Assembly (NCBI GenBank): GCA_934589145.1
Contig: CAKTNW010000048.1
Coordinates: 1-11,594 of the forward strand
Length of the DNA stretch: 11,594 nucleotides
Reading direction: 5' to 3'
Source of the DNA: an uncultured Oscillospiraceae bacterium
Lineage (GTDB): Bacteria > Bacillota > Clostridia > Oscillospirales > Oscillospiraceae
Positions 6,083 through 11,594 of the stretch are shown here, piece after piece; the first letter of the stretch is position 1; each line of letters opens with the position of its first letter. The position numbers were made by a program, and so were the translations under genes. A model generated the notes under the pieces. The model saw only the letters and a list, made by a program, of their open reading frames with translations. It was not told where the DNA came from and made no database searches.

Positions 6083-6982
6083 GTGGATTATAAGGACGCA
6101 AAACTATATCTGGCACTTTACAATTCCAGCAGCCTGACCAAGGCTGCCCATGCCATCGGCATGACACAGTCGGCGGTCACACAGCGGCTGCAGAAGCTGG
6201 AGAGAGAATTTGGCATGAAGCTCGTGATCCGCGAGCGGGGACAGAAATATGTAGAGCTGACGCACTACGGCAGGCGCATGGTCCCGATCATTGAGCAGTG
6301 GGTGGACCTTTATGAATCTGCGAATTCCATCAAAAATGAGGGCGTAAAAACTCCGCTGAAAGTCGCCTGCACCGACAGCATAGGCTCCTATATCCTGCCG
6401 CGGTTCTTTTTGGATTACGCGCAGAAACATCGGGATGTTATGCTGTCGATCCATACCAGCCATTCTTGGGAGATCTTTAATATGCTGGAGGAGGGAGCAA
6501 TCGATGTCGGCATTACGAACCGCGAAAGCAGCCTTTACCACAATGAGCTGAAGGTCATGCCGATCTATCGCGAACCCTACCGGCTGCTGACGTCGCAGCA
6601 AAACGCGCGGGAATATGAGAATGGACCGGTCCGGGTCGAGGGGCTTGACGTTGCGCGGGAACTCTTTTTTGAGATCACTCCGTCCTTTGCCCAGTGGCGA
6701 AAGACCATGTGGGAGGACAGAATGCCGTTCTTGCAAATGAGCTTTGCCCAGATGCTGCCGACGATGCTGGTGAACACGCCCTACTGGACGATACTTCCGC
6801 TTTCGACGGCGCGCTCTTTTGCCAGCTTGTACCCATTGAAGGATTATGAGCTGCGCAACGGACCGGAGCCGCGTATTTGCTCGATCGTCACGCAGCGAAG
6901 CCATCGAAATTACCGCACGGATCAAATCGAGCTGTTTGTCAGCGAACTGACGGAATTTTTCCGCTCCCTGGAGCGTGTATGA
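6083..6982 (+). CDS. LysR-type transcriptional regulator (divergent from the amidohydrolase)
   Basis: This is a 299-residue LysR regulator of normal length. The N-terminal winged helix-turn-helix (about residues 3-62) includes SSLTKAAHAIGMTQSAVTQR and the following dimerisation helix; the effector-binding domain starts around residue 90 (LKVACTDSIGSYILPRFF). Translation starts at GTG, with GAGGGGGG about 7 nt upstream. It is transcribed away from the amidohydrolase from overlapping promoters, the standard arrangement in which a LysR protein represses its own gene and activates the divergent one with an inducer. The inducer could be an amidohydrolase substrate or product; that is inference. 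Its 3' end converges with the tctA-like gene about 50 bp away. It is the only intact plus-strand gene in the window. Confidence 0.93.
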   Translation: MDYKDAKLYLALYNSSSLTKAAHAIGMTQSAVTQRLQKLEREFGMKLVIRERGQKYVELTHYGRRMVPIIEQWVDLYESANSIKNEGVKTPLKVACTDSIGSYILPRFFLDYAQKHRDVMLSIHTSHSWEIFNMLEEGAIDVGITNRESSLYHNELKVMPIYREPYRLLTSQQNAREYENGPVRVEGLDVARELFFEITPSFAQWRKTMWEDRMPFLQMSFAQMLPTMLVNTPYWTILPLSTARSFASLYPLKDYELRNGPEPRICSIVTQRSHRNYRTDQIELFVSELTEFFRSLERV

Positions 6983-6994
6983 AATAACAAAGAG

Positions 6995-7028
6995 CGCCTG
7001 CCCCCTGCCGGTAAACAGGAGGCAGGCG
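6995..7028 (-). terminator. Terminator at the end of the transporter operon, shared convergent hairpin
   Basis: A 13-bp stem with one mismatch (6995-7007 with 7016-7028, arms CGCCTGCC...) and an 8-nt loop begins 6 nt after the tctA-like stop codon. The minus-strand continuation CTCTTTGTTATTT is moderately T-rich, so termination is mainly in that direction. The plus-strand side lacks a T-run, but the hairpin may still protect the LysR mRNA 3' end. Confidence 0.65.
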
Positions 7029-7033
7029 GTCGC

Positions 7034-8578
7034 TTAGTCCTCTTCTACGTCGAAGACGTTGGACATTTTATCGACCTCGCTCTCCTGACCGGCTGCCTTA
7101 CGCTTGGCATCTCTGCGGTCACGGATGAAGGGCCATGCAAGGCTGCCGACGGCAACCAACAGAAGGATCAGGCTGACGGGACGAGTCAGGAACGGAAGGA
7201 AACCTTTGTTGCCGTAGGTCAGACCCTTGCGCAGGTTTTCCTCAAGCATGGGCCCGAGGATATAACCGAGAATGAACGGAGAGGTCGGCAGGTTGCCGAG
7301 CGCCATCAGGATTGCAACGACGCCCATAACGATCATCAGACCGCAGTTGAACATCGTGCGGGAATCCGCATACGCGCCGACCACGCAGATCACAAGGATC
7401 GCTGCGTAGAGGTAGCAGGTGGGTGTGCGCAGAATATAGGGGAATGTGCGCATACCGAAGAACTGGAAGATAAGGACCAGTATGGCGCCAAAGAGCAGAA
7501 CGCCGAAGAAGCAGTAGACCAGCTCAGGGTGATTTGTCATCAGCAGAGGACCGGCATCAATGCCGTGGATCATCAGACCGCCGATAAGCATAGCCGTCGC
7601 GGTGTCGCCGGGGATGCCGAGGGCGACCATGGGGATGATCGCGCCGCCAATGGCTGCGTTATTGGAGGTTTCGGAGGCGATGATGCCCTCGTCACAACCG
7701 GTGCCGAACTTTTCGGGCGCCTTGGAGGATGCCTTTGCCTGCGCGTAAGCGACAAGGTTGGCAAGACCGGCGCCAAGACCGGGCAGGAAGCCGATCCAAA
7801 GACCGATGAAGAAAGACTTGATGATCAGCAGCCAGTGGGAGAAATACTCCTTGATGGAGATGCCGAAGCCTGTAATGCCCTTGGTGTCGATCTCGGGCGT
7901 CTTGGTGTCGAACTTGGCAAAGTTCTTGATAAGCGTGCCAACGGCAAAGACACCGAGCATCAAACCGATTTGATTGACGCCGCTGAACAGATTGACAACA
8001 CCGAAGGTGAAGCGCTTGGCGCCATCGATGGGGGCGATGCCTATGCAGGAAACGATGATGCCGAGCAGACCGGCGATCAAACCGTTGAACATGTTGCCCT
8101 TGGACATCGTGACCACCAGAATGATGGCGCAGAAGCACAGGGAGAAGAATTCCCACGGACCCATTTTTACCGCGTAGTGCGCAAGGATCGGGCAGAAGAT
8201 CATAGACACCAGAACACTCAGGAATGTGCCGATAAAAGAGGAAACAATGCCGATGCCGAGCGCGCGGGAGGCACGACCATTCTTTGCCATTGGGTAGCCA
8301 TCAAAGCAGGTGGCGACCGAGGCGGGCGTGCCCGGTACGCCGATCAAGATGGCGCTGATAAGACCGCCGGAAATGCCGCCGACATAAATCGCGCCGAGGA
8401 AGAGGATGCCGGTCACCGAAGACATCGAGAAGGAGACCGGCAGCATCAGGGCGATGCCCGTTGTAGCGGACAGACCGGGGACTGCGCCGAAGACGATGCC
8501 GAGCAGCGTGCCGCCAATGATGATCAGTACATTAGAAGGATCAAAGAGCGCGGAAAAGACCGTAAGAAACATTTCCAT
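7034..8578 (-). CDS. tctA: Tripartite tricarboxylate transporter, large permease subunit (TctA family)
   Basis: This 514-residue polytopic membrane protein forms the main transport channel of a TTT system, a secondary transporter that uses a solute-binding protein to import carboxylates. Family motifs are clear: GAVPGLSATTGIALMLP (about 31-47), GVPGTPASVATCFDGYPMAKNG (about 80-101) and the duplicated counterpart PGLGAGLANLVAYAQAK, followed by SETSNNAAIGGAIIPMVALGIPGD. About eleven or twelve hydrophobic segments are visible, and the C-terminus is short, charged and probably cytoplasmic. It is the last gene of the operon. Its AAGGAGG ribosome binding site overlaps the tctB-like stop codon, which indicates translational coupling. 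Substrates of the family include citrate, glutamate and other carboxylates; the one here is not identifiable. Confidence 0.95.
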   Translation of the reverse strand: MEMFLTVFSALFDPSNVLIIIGGTLLGIVFGAVPGLSATTGIALMLPVSFSMSSVTGILFLGAIYVGGISGGLISAILIGVPGTPASVATCFDGYPMAKNGRASRALGIGIVSSFIGTFLSVLVSMIFCPILAHYAVKMGPWEFFSLCFCAIILVVTMSKGNMFNGLIAGLLGIIVSCIGIAPIDGAKRFTFGVVNLFSGVNQIGLMLGVFAVGTLIKNFAKFDTKTPEIDTKGITGFGISIKEYFSHWLLIIKSFFIGLWIGFLPGLGAGLANLVAYAQAKASSKAPEKFGTGCDEGIIASETSNNAAIGGAIIPMVALGIPGDTATAMLIGGLMIHGIDAGPLLMTNHPELVYCFFGVLLFGAILVLIFQFFGMRTFPYILRTPTCYLYAAILVICVVGAYADSRTMFNCGLMIVMGVVAILMALGNLPTSPFILGYILGPMLEENLRKGLTYGNKGFLPFLTRPVSLILLLVAVGSLAWPFIRDRRDAKRKAAGQESEVDKMSNVFDVEED

Positions 8579-8586
8579 ATCTGTTG

Positions 8587-8595
8587 ACCTCCTTT
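8587..8595 (-). promoter_or_regulatory. Ribosome binding site of tctA overlapping the tctB stop codon
   Basis: On the minus strand AAAGGAGGT begins within the TAA stop of the tctB-like gene and lies 8 nt before the tctA ATG. The overlap suggests that ribosomes ending tctB help start tctA, keeping the membrane subunits in proportion. Confidence 0.7.
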
Positions 8596-9058
8596 ACTGG
8601 AACAGCACGCCGACTGGGAGGCGGACCAGAATGACATACTGGAACACGACATACAGCACGGCGGTCGTCACGACGGAAAAAATTGCAAGGGTAAGAGGAC
8701 GAAGCTTACGGTCCTCACGCATTACAACGACAAGCAGGGGCGTGAAGATCAGCGTCGAGATGATATAACCAAGGAATCTCATGGCGATCAAGTAAGCGAT
8801 GAGCACGGCGAACATGACCGCAACGCGCTTCCAGCCCTCGCGGGTGAAGAGGGGCTTCGCTTCCTGGCGTCCTTCTGTCAGCATCTTACCGATTGCGCAA
8901 ACGATCAAGGCAACTGCTGCACCGATGGGGAAGGCCTTCGGACCGATATCACCGGACTGAGCCAGAAAGAGCGATTGCAGGCTTGTGGCAGACAGAACCA
9001 CGAAACCGGCGAAGACGATCAACGCGATGCTGAATACGACATTTTTGTTTGGTTTCAT
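8594..9058 (-). CDS. tctB: Tripartite tricarboxylate transporter, small membrane subunit (TctB family)
   Basis: This 154-residue membrane protein is the poorly conserved small subunit of TTT transporters. Four hydrophobic segments are visible, near residues 8-27, 43-62, 79-100 and 122-147. The GDIGPKAFP segment (36-44) after the first membrane segment is typical of the family. The ATG start is supported by AGGAGG about 12 nt upstream, a little far. It sits between the solute-binding protein gene (47 nt away) and the tctA-like gene (15 nt away), the usual TTT gene order. The identification rests as much on position as on sequence. Confidence 0.88.
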   Translation of the reverse strand: MKPNKNVVFSIALIVFAGFVVLSATSLQSLFLAQSGDIGPKAFPIGAAVALIVCAIGKMLTEGRQEAKPLFTREGWKRVAVMFAVLIAYLIAMRFLGYIISTLIFTPLLVVVMREDRKLRPLTLAIFSVVTTAVLYVVFQYVILVRLPVGVLFQ

Positions 9059-9105
9059 GCGTTAAATTTTCCTCCTAAAAAGCAGAGACGCGGGATAGGA
9101 AAGGC

Positions 9106-10137
9106 TTACATGCCGGGAGCAAGGATACCGAGGGAATCGGCAACATCGCGGTAGCTGGCATAGAGCTCGTTGACCATGGAGGTCGCTTCGGCGTAATCTT
9201 TGCAGATGACCTGGTCCTGAGAGAGATCGGCGAGCTGCTGCTGAACGTCGGGATCGTTGAACACTTCGGTGAAGACTTTGTTCATCGCCTCGCAGGTAGC
9301 GTCGTCCAGCTTGGTGGCGTACAGGAAGTTGCAGTTCTTCACGGTGATGTCGGAGAAGCCGGCCTCTTCGAGGGTGGGGATATCCTTCAGGGACTCGGGA
9401 GCGATCTCGGGCTTGTACAGAGCGGCAAGGACCTTGATTTCACCTGCCTCATAATACTGCTGGGCGGAAACGACGGACACAGAAGTTGCCTGAATGATGT
9501 TGCCCATGATGGCGGTTACGCGGTTGGTATCGCCGGAGCCGGTCTCAACATAGTTCCAGTCCACGCCGAGGTTCTGACGGGCGTTTTCTGCATAGTAGTG
9601 GGAGGCGGAGCCGAGCTGCATACCGAAGAGCAGCTCACCGGGATGCGCGGTACAGTAGTCAACAAGATCCTGAAGCGTGTTGAAGGGAGAGTCCTTCGGA
9701 ACGATCAAATACTGAGAGGTGGAAGCAGTGGTGACAGCAATGGTGCTGAACTTTTCCGTAGGCTTGAGATCGTGGCTGCCAGCAAAGTAGCTCGTAAACC
9801 AGCTCGGAGTTACCCAGCCGATGATGCTGCCGTCCGCGGGCGCGTTGGCAATCGTGTTGTAGCAGACGGCACCGTTGCCTTCGGTCTGGTTGACGACAAC
9901 GAAGTTTGCGCCGGTCTTCTTGTTCAGCGCGTCGGCAAAAATACGGGCGGTCAGGTCAGAGTTGCCGCCGGCAGAGAAGGGAACGTAGATCTCAACGGTC
10001 TTGGTGGAGGGCCAGGTTGCCTCGGTGGTCTGGCTGTCATTATTGTCGTTGGACGGTGTTTGATCCTTGCTGCCGCACGCGGTAAAAAGGGAGAGTGCGA
10101 GAACGATCGAGAGGATCAATGCAATGCTTCTTTTCAT
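9106..10137 (-). CDS. tctC: Tripartite tricarboxylate transporter solute-binding lipoprotein (TctC / Bug family)
   Basis: This is a 343-residue extracytoplasmic receptor that would capture the carboxylate and hand it to the membrane subunits. The ATG at 10137 is preferred over the in-frame ATG 12 codons upstream, because an AGGAGG site lies about 10 nt before it and the signal peptide then begins cleanly with MKRSIALILSIVLALSLFTAC. The lipobox LFTAC places the lipid-modified Cys at 21. A low-complexity Asn/Asp/Ser/Thr linker follows to about residue 40. The Bug domain starts with VEIYVPFSAGGNSDLTAR (about 47-64), the ligand-loop motif of the family. A lipid anchor is normal for a Gram-positive cell. 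The ligand is unknown; Bug proteins bind mono-, di- and tricarboxylates, including amino acids and nicotinate-like compounds. Confidence 0.93.
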   Translation of the reverse strand: MKRSIALILSIVLALSLFTACGSKDQTPSNDNNDSQTTEATWPSTKTVEIYVPFSAGGNSDLTARIFADALNKKTGANFVVVNQTEGNGAVCYNTIANAPADGSIIGWVTPSWFTSYFAGSHDLKPTEKFSTIAVTTASTSQYLIVPKDSPFNTLQDLVDYCTAHPGELLFGMQLGSASHYYAENARQNLGVDWNYVETGSGDTNRVTAIMGNIIQATSVSVVSAQQYYEAGEIKVLAALYKPEIAPESLKDIPTLEEAGFSDITVKNCNFLYATKLDDATCEAMNKVFTEVFNDPDVQQQLADLSQDQVICKDYAEATSMVNELYASYRDVADSLGILAPGM

Positions 10138-10169
10138 GGGGGTGTGCCTCCTGTTATTTTTTAATGTTC

Positions 10170-10186
10170 GCACCGCGAAGCGGCGC
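10170..10186 (-). other. Hairpin between the racemase gene and the solute-binding protein gene
   Basis: On the minus strand GCGCCGC-TTC-GCGGTGC forms a 7-bp stem with one G-U pair. A run of A, not T, follows in that direction, so it should not terminate the operon. On the plus strand T7 (10191-10197) follows closely, but no plus-strand gene is seen upstream. A role as an mRNA stability or processing element, raising solute-binding-protein mRNA over the racemase mRNA, is plausible. Confidence 0.45.
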
Positions 10187-10207
10187 TGTGTTTTTTTGGC
10201 TTCTGCC

Positions 10208-11020
10208 TTAAAGCGGTGTGGGCGCGGGGACGAGCTCGACGCAGATGGGCGTTTTGAGTCCGACGTGTTTCGTCATGCTGCGATAGAACTCGCAGTCGCT
10301 GGTCGTGTAAACGCGGAAGATCCCTTCGCCGTCGACGTTAAGGGCGTTTTCTGCCTTGAGGTAGTCCGCGATCGCCTGTGCCTGCGTTGCCGCGGGATTG
10401 ATCAGACGGGTGAACTGCGGATAAAGAGCCTGGATGTTTTCGCTTACCATCGGGTAGTGTGTGCAGCCGAGGATCAAGGAATCCAGCGTAGGATGCGCCG
10501 CGGCGAGCTGACCGAGAGTTTCCGTGAGCTCTGTATTGATGCGCTGCTGGTCGAACCCGCCGTCTTCGATGATGCGGGCGAGCTTCGGGCAGCCCTGCGC
10601 ATATACAGCGATATTCGGCGCCTTTTCATGGATCAGGCGTGCGTAGCAGCCCGTCTTCGCAGTAAATACAGTGGACAGCACGCCGACCTCCTTCAGACCG
10701 AGGGCGACAACATCATTGCTGCCGGCCTGTACAATGCTGAAGATCCGGAAATCGTAATCCGGCTGGTACTTGTCGATCAATGTCGAGATCGTGTTGCAGG
10801 CGATCGCAACGGCCTTGACCTTTCTTTCTTTCAGAAAGTCCAGACACTGATGCGTCAGGTGCAGGATATCTTCCTCGGTCCGGTTTCCGTAGGGTTGGTT
10901 TTTGCCGTCACCGAAAAATATGATGTCCTCCTTCGGCAAAATCTTTTGGAGCTCTTTTACAACGGTGTATCCGCCCAGTCCGGCGTCAATGACACCAATA
11001 GGCGCTTTTGCGTCTGGCAT
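10208..11020 (-). CDS. MurI-like amino-acid racemase (Asp/Glu racemase superfamily)
   Basis: This 270-residue cofactor-independent racemase has two catalytic cysteines, Cys75 in AIACNTIS and Cys186 in LGCTHYP. Also retained are Asp12 in GVIDAGLGG and PYGNRTEED (43-51). It differs from ordinary glutamate racemases at recognisable positions: the usual DSG is DAG (Ala13), the usual P-G after the second strand is QAG, and the usual I-D-S near 207 is I-N-P. This suggests a specialised racemase, not the essential peptidoglycan enzyme; glutamate racemase activity remains possible. The ATG at 11020 is chosen because AGAAGGGAT lies about 8 nt upstream and MurI homology begins at once; the ATGs further upstream lack a good ribosome binding site. 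It is the first gene of the operon with the TTT transporter (70-nt gap), so the imported compound, or its product, is probably chiral. Confidence 0.85.
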   Translation of the reverse strand: MPDAKAPIGVIDAGLGGYTVVKELQKILPKEDIIFFGDGKNQPYGNRTEEDILHLTHQCLDFLKERKVKAVAIACNTISTLIDKYQPDYDFRIFSIVQAGSNDVVALGLKEVGVLSTVFTAKTGCYARLIHEKAPNIAVYAQGCPKLARIIEDGGFDQQRINTELTETLGQLAAAHPTLDSLILGCTHYPMVSENIQALYPQFTRLINPAATQAQAIADYLKAENALNVDGEGIFRVYTTSDCEFYRSMTKHVGLKTPICVELVPAPTPL

Positions 11021-11073
11021 TTTGCGCATCCCTTCTTTCTCAATATTTTGCTTCAAATTGCCATTGTTTGTTC

Positions 11074-11093
11074 CGCACACGATGTGGTGTGCG
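11074..11093 (-). promoter_or_regulatory. 5' leader hairpin of the racemase-transporter transcript
   Basis: CGCACAC and GTGTGCG form a 7-bp perfect stem with a 6-nt loop, starting about 7 nt after the predicted transcription start. No T-run or sequestered ribosome binding site is seen. It may stabilise the 5' end or bind a protein. Confidence 0.4.
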
Positions 11094-11106
11094 CCCTCTT
11101 ACTAAG

Positions 11107-11134
11107 AGTATATTAGAAAAAATTATTTTGTCAA
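11107..11134 (-). promoter_or_regulatory. Promoter of the racemase-transporter operon
   Basis: On the minus strand a perfect TTGACA (11134-11129) is followed after 16 nt by TATACT (11112-11107). The predicted start is near 11100, giving a leader of about 80 nt before the racemase ATG. No other promoter of this quality is seen between the four genes of the operon. Confidence 0.75.
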
Positions 11135-11157
11135 TACAGTACATAATTCGCAAAATG

Positions 11158-11181
11158 ATGATTTTTTTGCAAAAAAATCAT
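11158..11181. promoter_or_regulatory. 24-bp perfect palindrome upstream of the racemase-transporter promoter
   Basis: The half-site ATGATTTTTTTG is followed directly by its exact reverse complement, with no spacer. It lies about 24 bp upstream of the -35 element, at about -58 to -81, a typical activator position. The lack of a loop argues against a hairpin terminator. A transcription factor site is the likely use; neither the factor nor the effect is known. Confidence 0.5.
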
Positions 11182-11257
11182 GCAATAAGCAAATTGACTA
11201 ATGGGAAAACCTGAAAAGCGTGACATAAAAATAAGTAAATCTAATTTTATGAAGACA

Positions 11258-11423
11258 GCTATTGAGATTTGATATAGTGTGCCTCTCAATAGCGTCAGGT
11301 CAAACGACGGGCAGGCTTTTCCGAAAGGGGTGCCTACTCGCTTTTTTGCTTTACATTACGGGGGAACTGGTAAAAGCAAAAAGATGAGCGGCTCCCCCTT
11401 CGGAGGAACCTGCTCATCTTTTT
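11258..11423 (+). ncRNA. Possible structured non-coding or leader RNA, strand uncertain
   Basis: Four consecutive hairpins are visible: 11258-11266 with 11285-11293 (9 bp perfect); CGA/TCG plus GGCA/TGCC with an inner CTTT/AAAG (11305-11340); TTTTTGC/GCAAAAA (11343-11349 with 11376-11382); and a terminator at 11378-11423. The third stem shares its A-run with the terminator, so those two are mutually exclusive, as in attenuators and riboswitches. A weak plus-strand -10, TATAGT, is at 11273-11278. No known riboswitch class was recognised. On the minus strand the same region would simply be a 3' untranslated tail. Confidence 0.35.
11378..11423. terminator. Bidirectional intrinsic terminator
   Basis: AAAAAGATGAGC and GCTCATCTTTTT are 12-nt perfectly complementary arms (11378-11389 and 11412-11423) around a GC-rich 22-nt loop in which CTCC pairs with GGAG. 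T-runs follow on both strands. It could end a plus-strand RNA or a minus-strand gene from beyond the window. Confidence 0.75.
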
Positions 11424-11538
11424 GTTCGGCACGCTATTTTGCAACGCCCCTTTTTTCCGCGCCGAGAAATGGTCACCGATAGGGCTCAGATCCTTCACCT
11501 GAACTCTGCGAAGTTCACTGCGCGGGGCGGCGGCTTCC

Positions 11539-11592
11539 TTACGCCGTGGGCGGCCCGTAGGTCACATCATATTCGCTCCATTGGATGCGGAT
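11539..11592 (-). CDS. Possible C-terminal end of an unidentified gene, or non-coding
   Basis: A minus-strand frame is open from the window edge for 17 codons, ending ...WSEYDVTYGPPTA and a TAA. It lies upstream of the bidirectional terminator in the same direction, as expected for the tail of a gene. The piece is too short to identify, and an open frame of this length is easily due to chance. The remaining stretch 11424-11538 holds a small GAACT/AGTTC dyad and no other clear signal. Confidence 0.2.
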   Translation of the reverse strand: MRIQWSEYDVTYGPPTA

Positions 11593-11594
11593 GG

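Noticed and set aside
7529..8587. Plus-strand open frame opposite tctA
   Set aside because: It is rich in Asp, Gly and Ala as expected from reading a membrane-protein gene backwards; no domain.
11285..11345. Possible SRP RNA, T-box or known riboswitch
   Set aside because: A CAGGTC stretch recalls SRP RNA but the following GGAAGGAAGCAG core is absent. No T-box GGTGG motif or recognisable riboswitch core was found.
11279..11482. Small plus-strand open frame near the right end
   Set aside because: It begins at GTG without a ribosome binding site and runs through the terminator hairpin and other stems, so it is more likely non-coding structured DNA.

Overview
The window looks like a chromosomal accessory-metabolism region of a Gram-positive Clostridia-type bacterium, most plausibly an Oscillospiraceae-like gut anaerobe. 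The reasons are strong AGGAGG-type ribosome binding sites, sigma-A-type promoters in AT-rich gaps between moderately GC-rich genes, a lipoprotein solute-binding protein, a tripartite tricarboxylate (TTT) transporter and an IS256-type transposase tail. The taxonomy is inference; no marker gene is present.

Layout. 1-361: the 3' end of an IS256-family insertion sequence on the + strand. 438-1397 (-): a D-2-hydroxyacid dehydrogenase. 1421-1456: an intrinsic terminator separating it from ridA (1474-1893, -), which overlaps a class I/II aminotransferase (1890-3107, -) by 4 nt. 3108-3235: a promoter with a dyad-rich candidate operator. 3236-4198 (-): a LysR-type regulator with its own promoter. 4199-4416: tandem hairpins. 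4417-5961 (-): a D-aminoacylase-type amidohydrolase starting at GTG. 5962-6082: overlapping divergent promoters. 6083-6982 (+): a second LysR-type regulator starting at GTG. 7034-11020 (-): an operon, in transcription order, of a MurI-like amino-acid racemase, the TTT solute-binding lipoprotein (TctC-like), the small membrane subunit (TctB-like) and the large permease (TctA-like). 11021-11594: promoter, a 24-bp perfect palindrome, a structured possibly untranslated RNA with a terminator, and possibly the last codons of another minus-strand gene.

How the genes may work together (inference). The TTT system could import a carboxylated compound such as an N-acylated or D-amino acid. The amidohydrolase would remove the acyl group, the racemase interconvert stereoisomers, the aminotransferase give a 2-oxo acid, RidA clear reactive enamine/imine intermediates, and the dehydrogenase reduce the 2-oxo acid to a D-2-hydroxy acid as an electron sink. 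The two LysR regulators sit next to the promoters they would be expected to control. No single gene proves the substrate. The co-location of deacylase, racemase, aminotransferase, RidA, reductase, importer and two regulators is the most interesting feature of the window.
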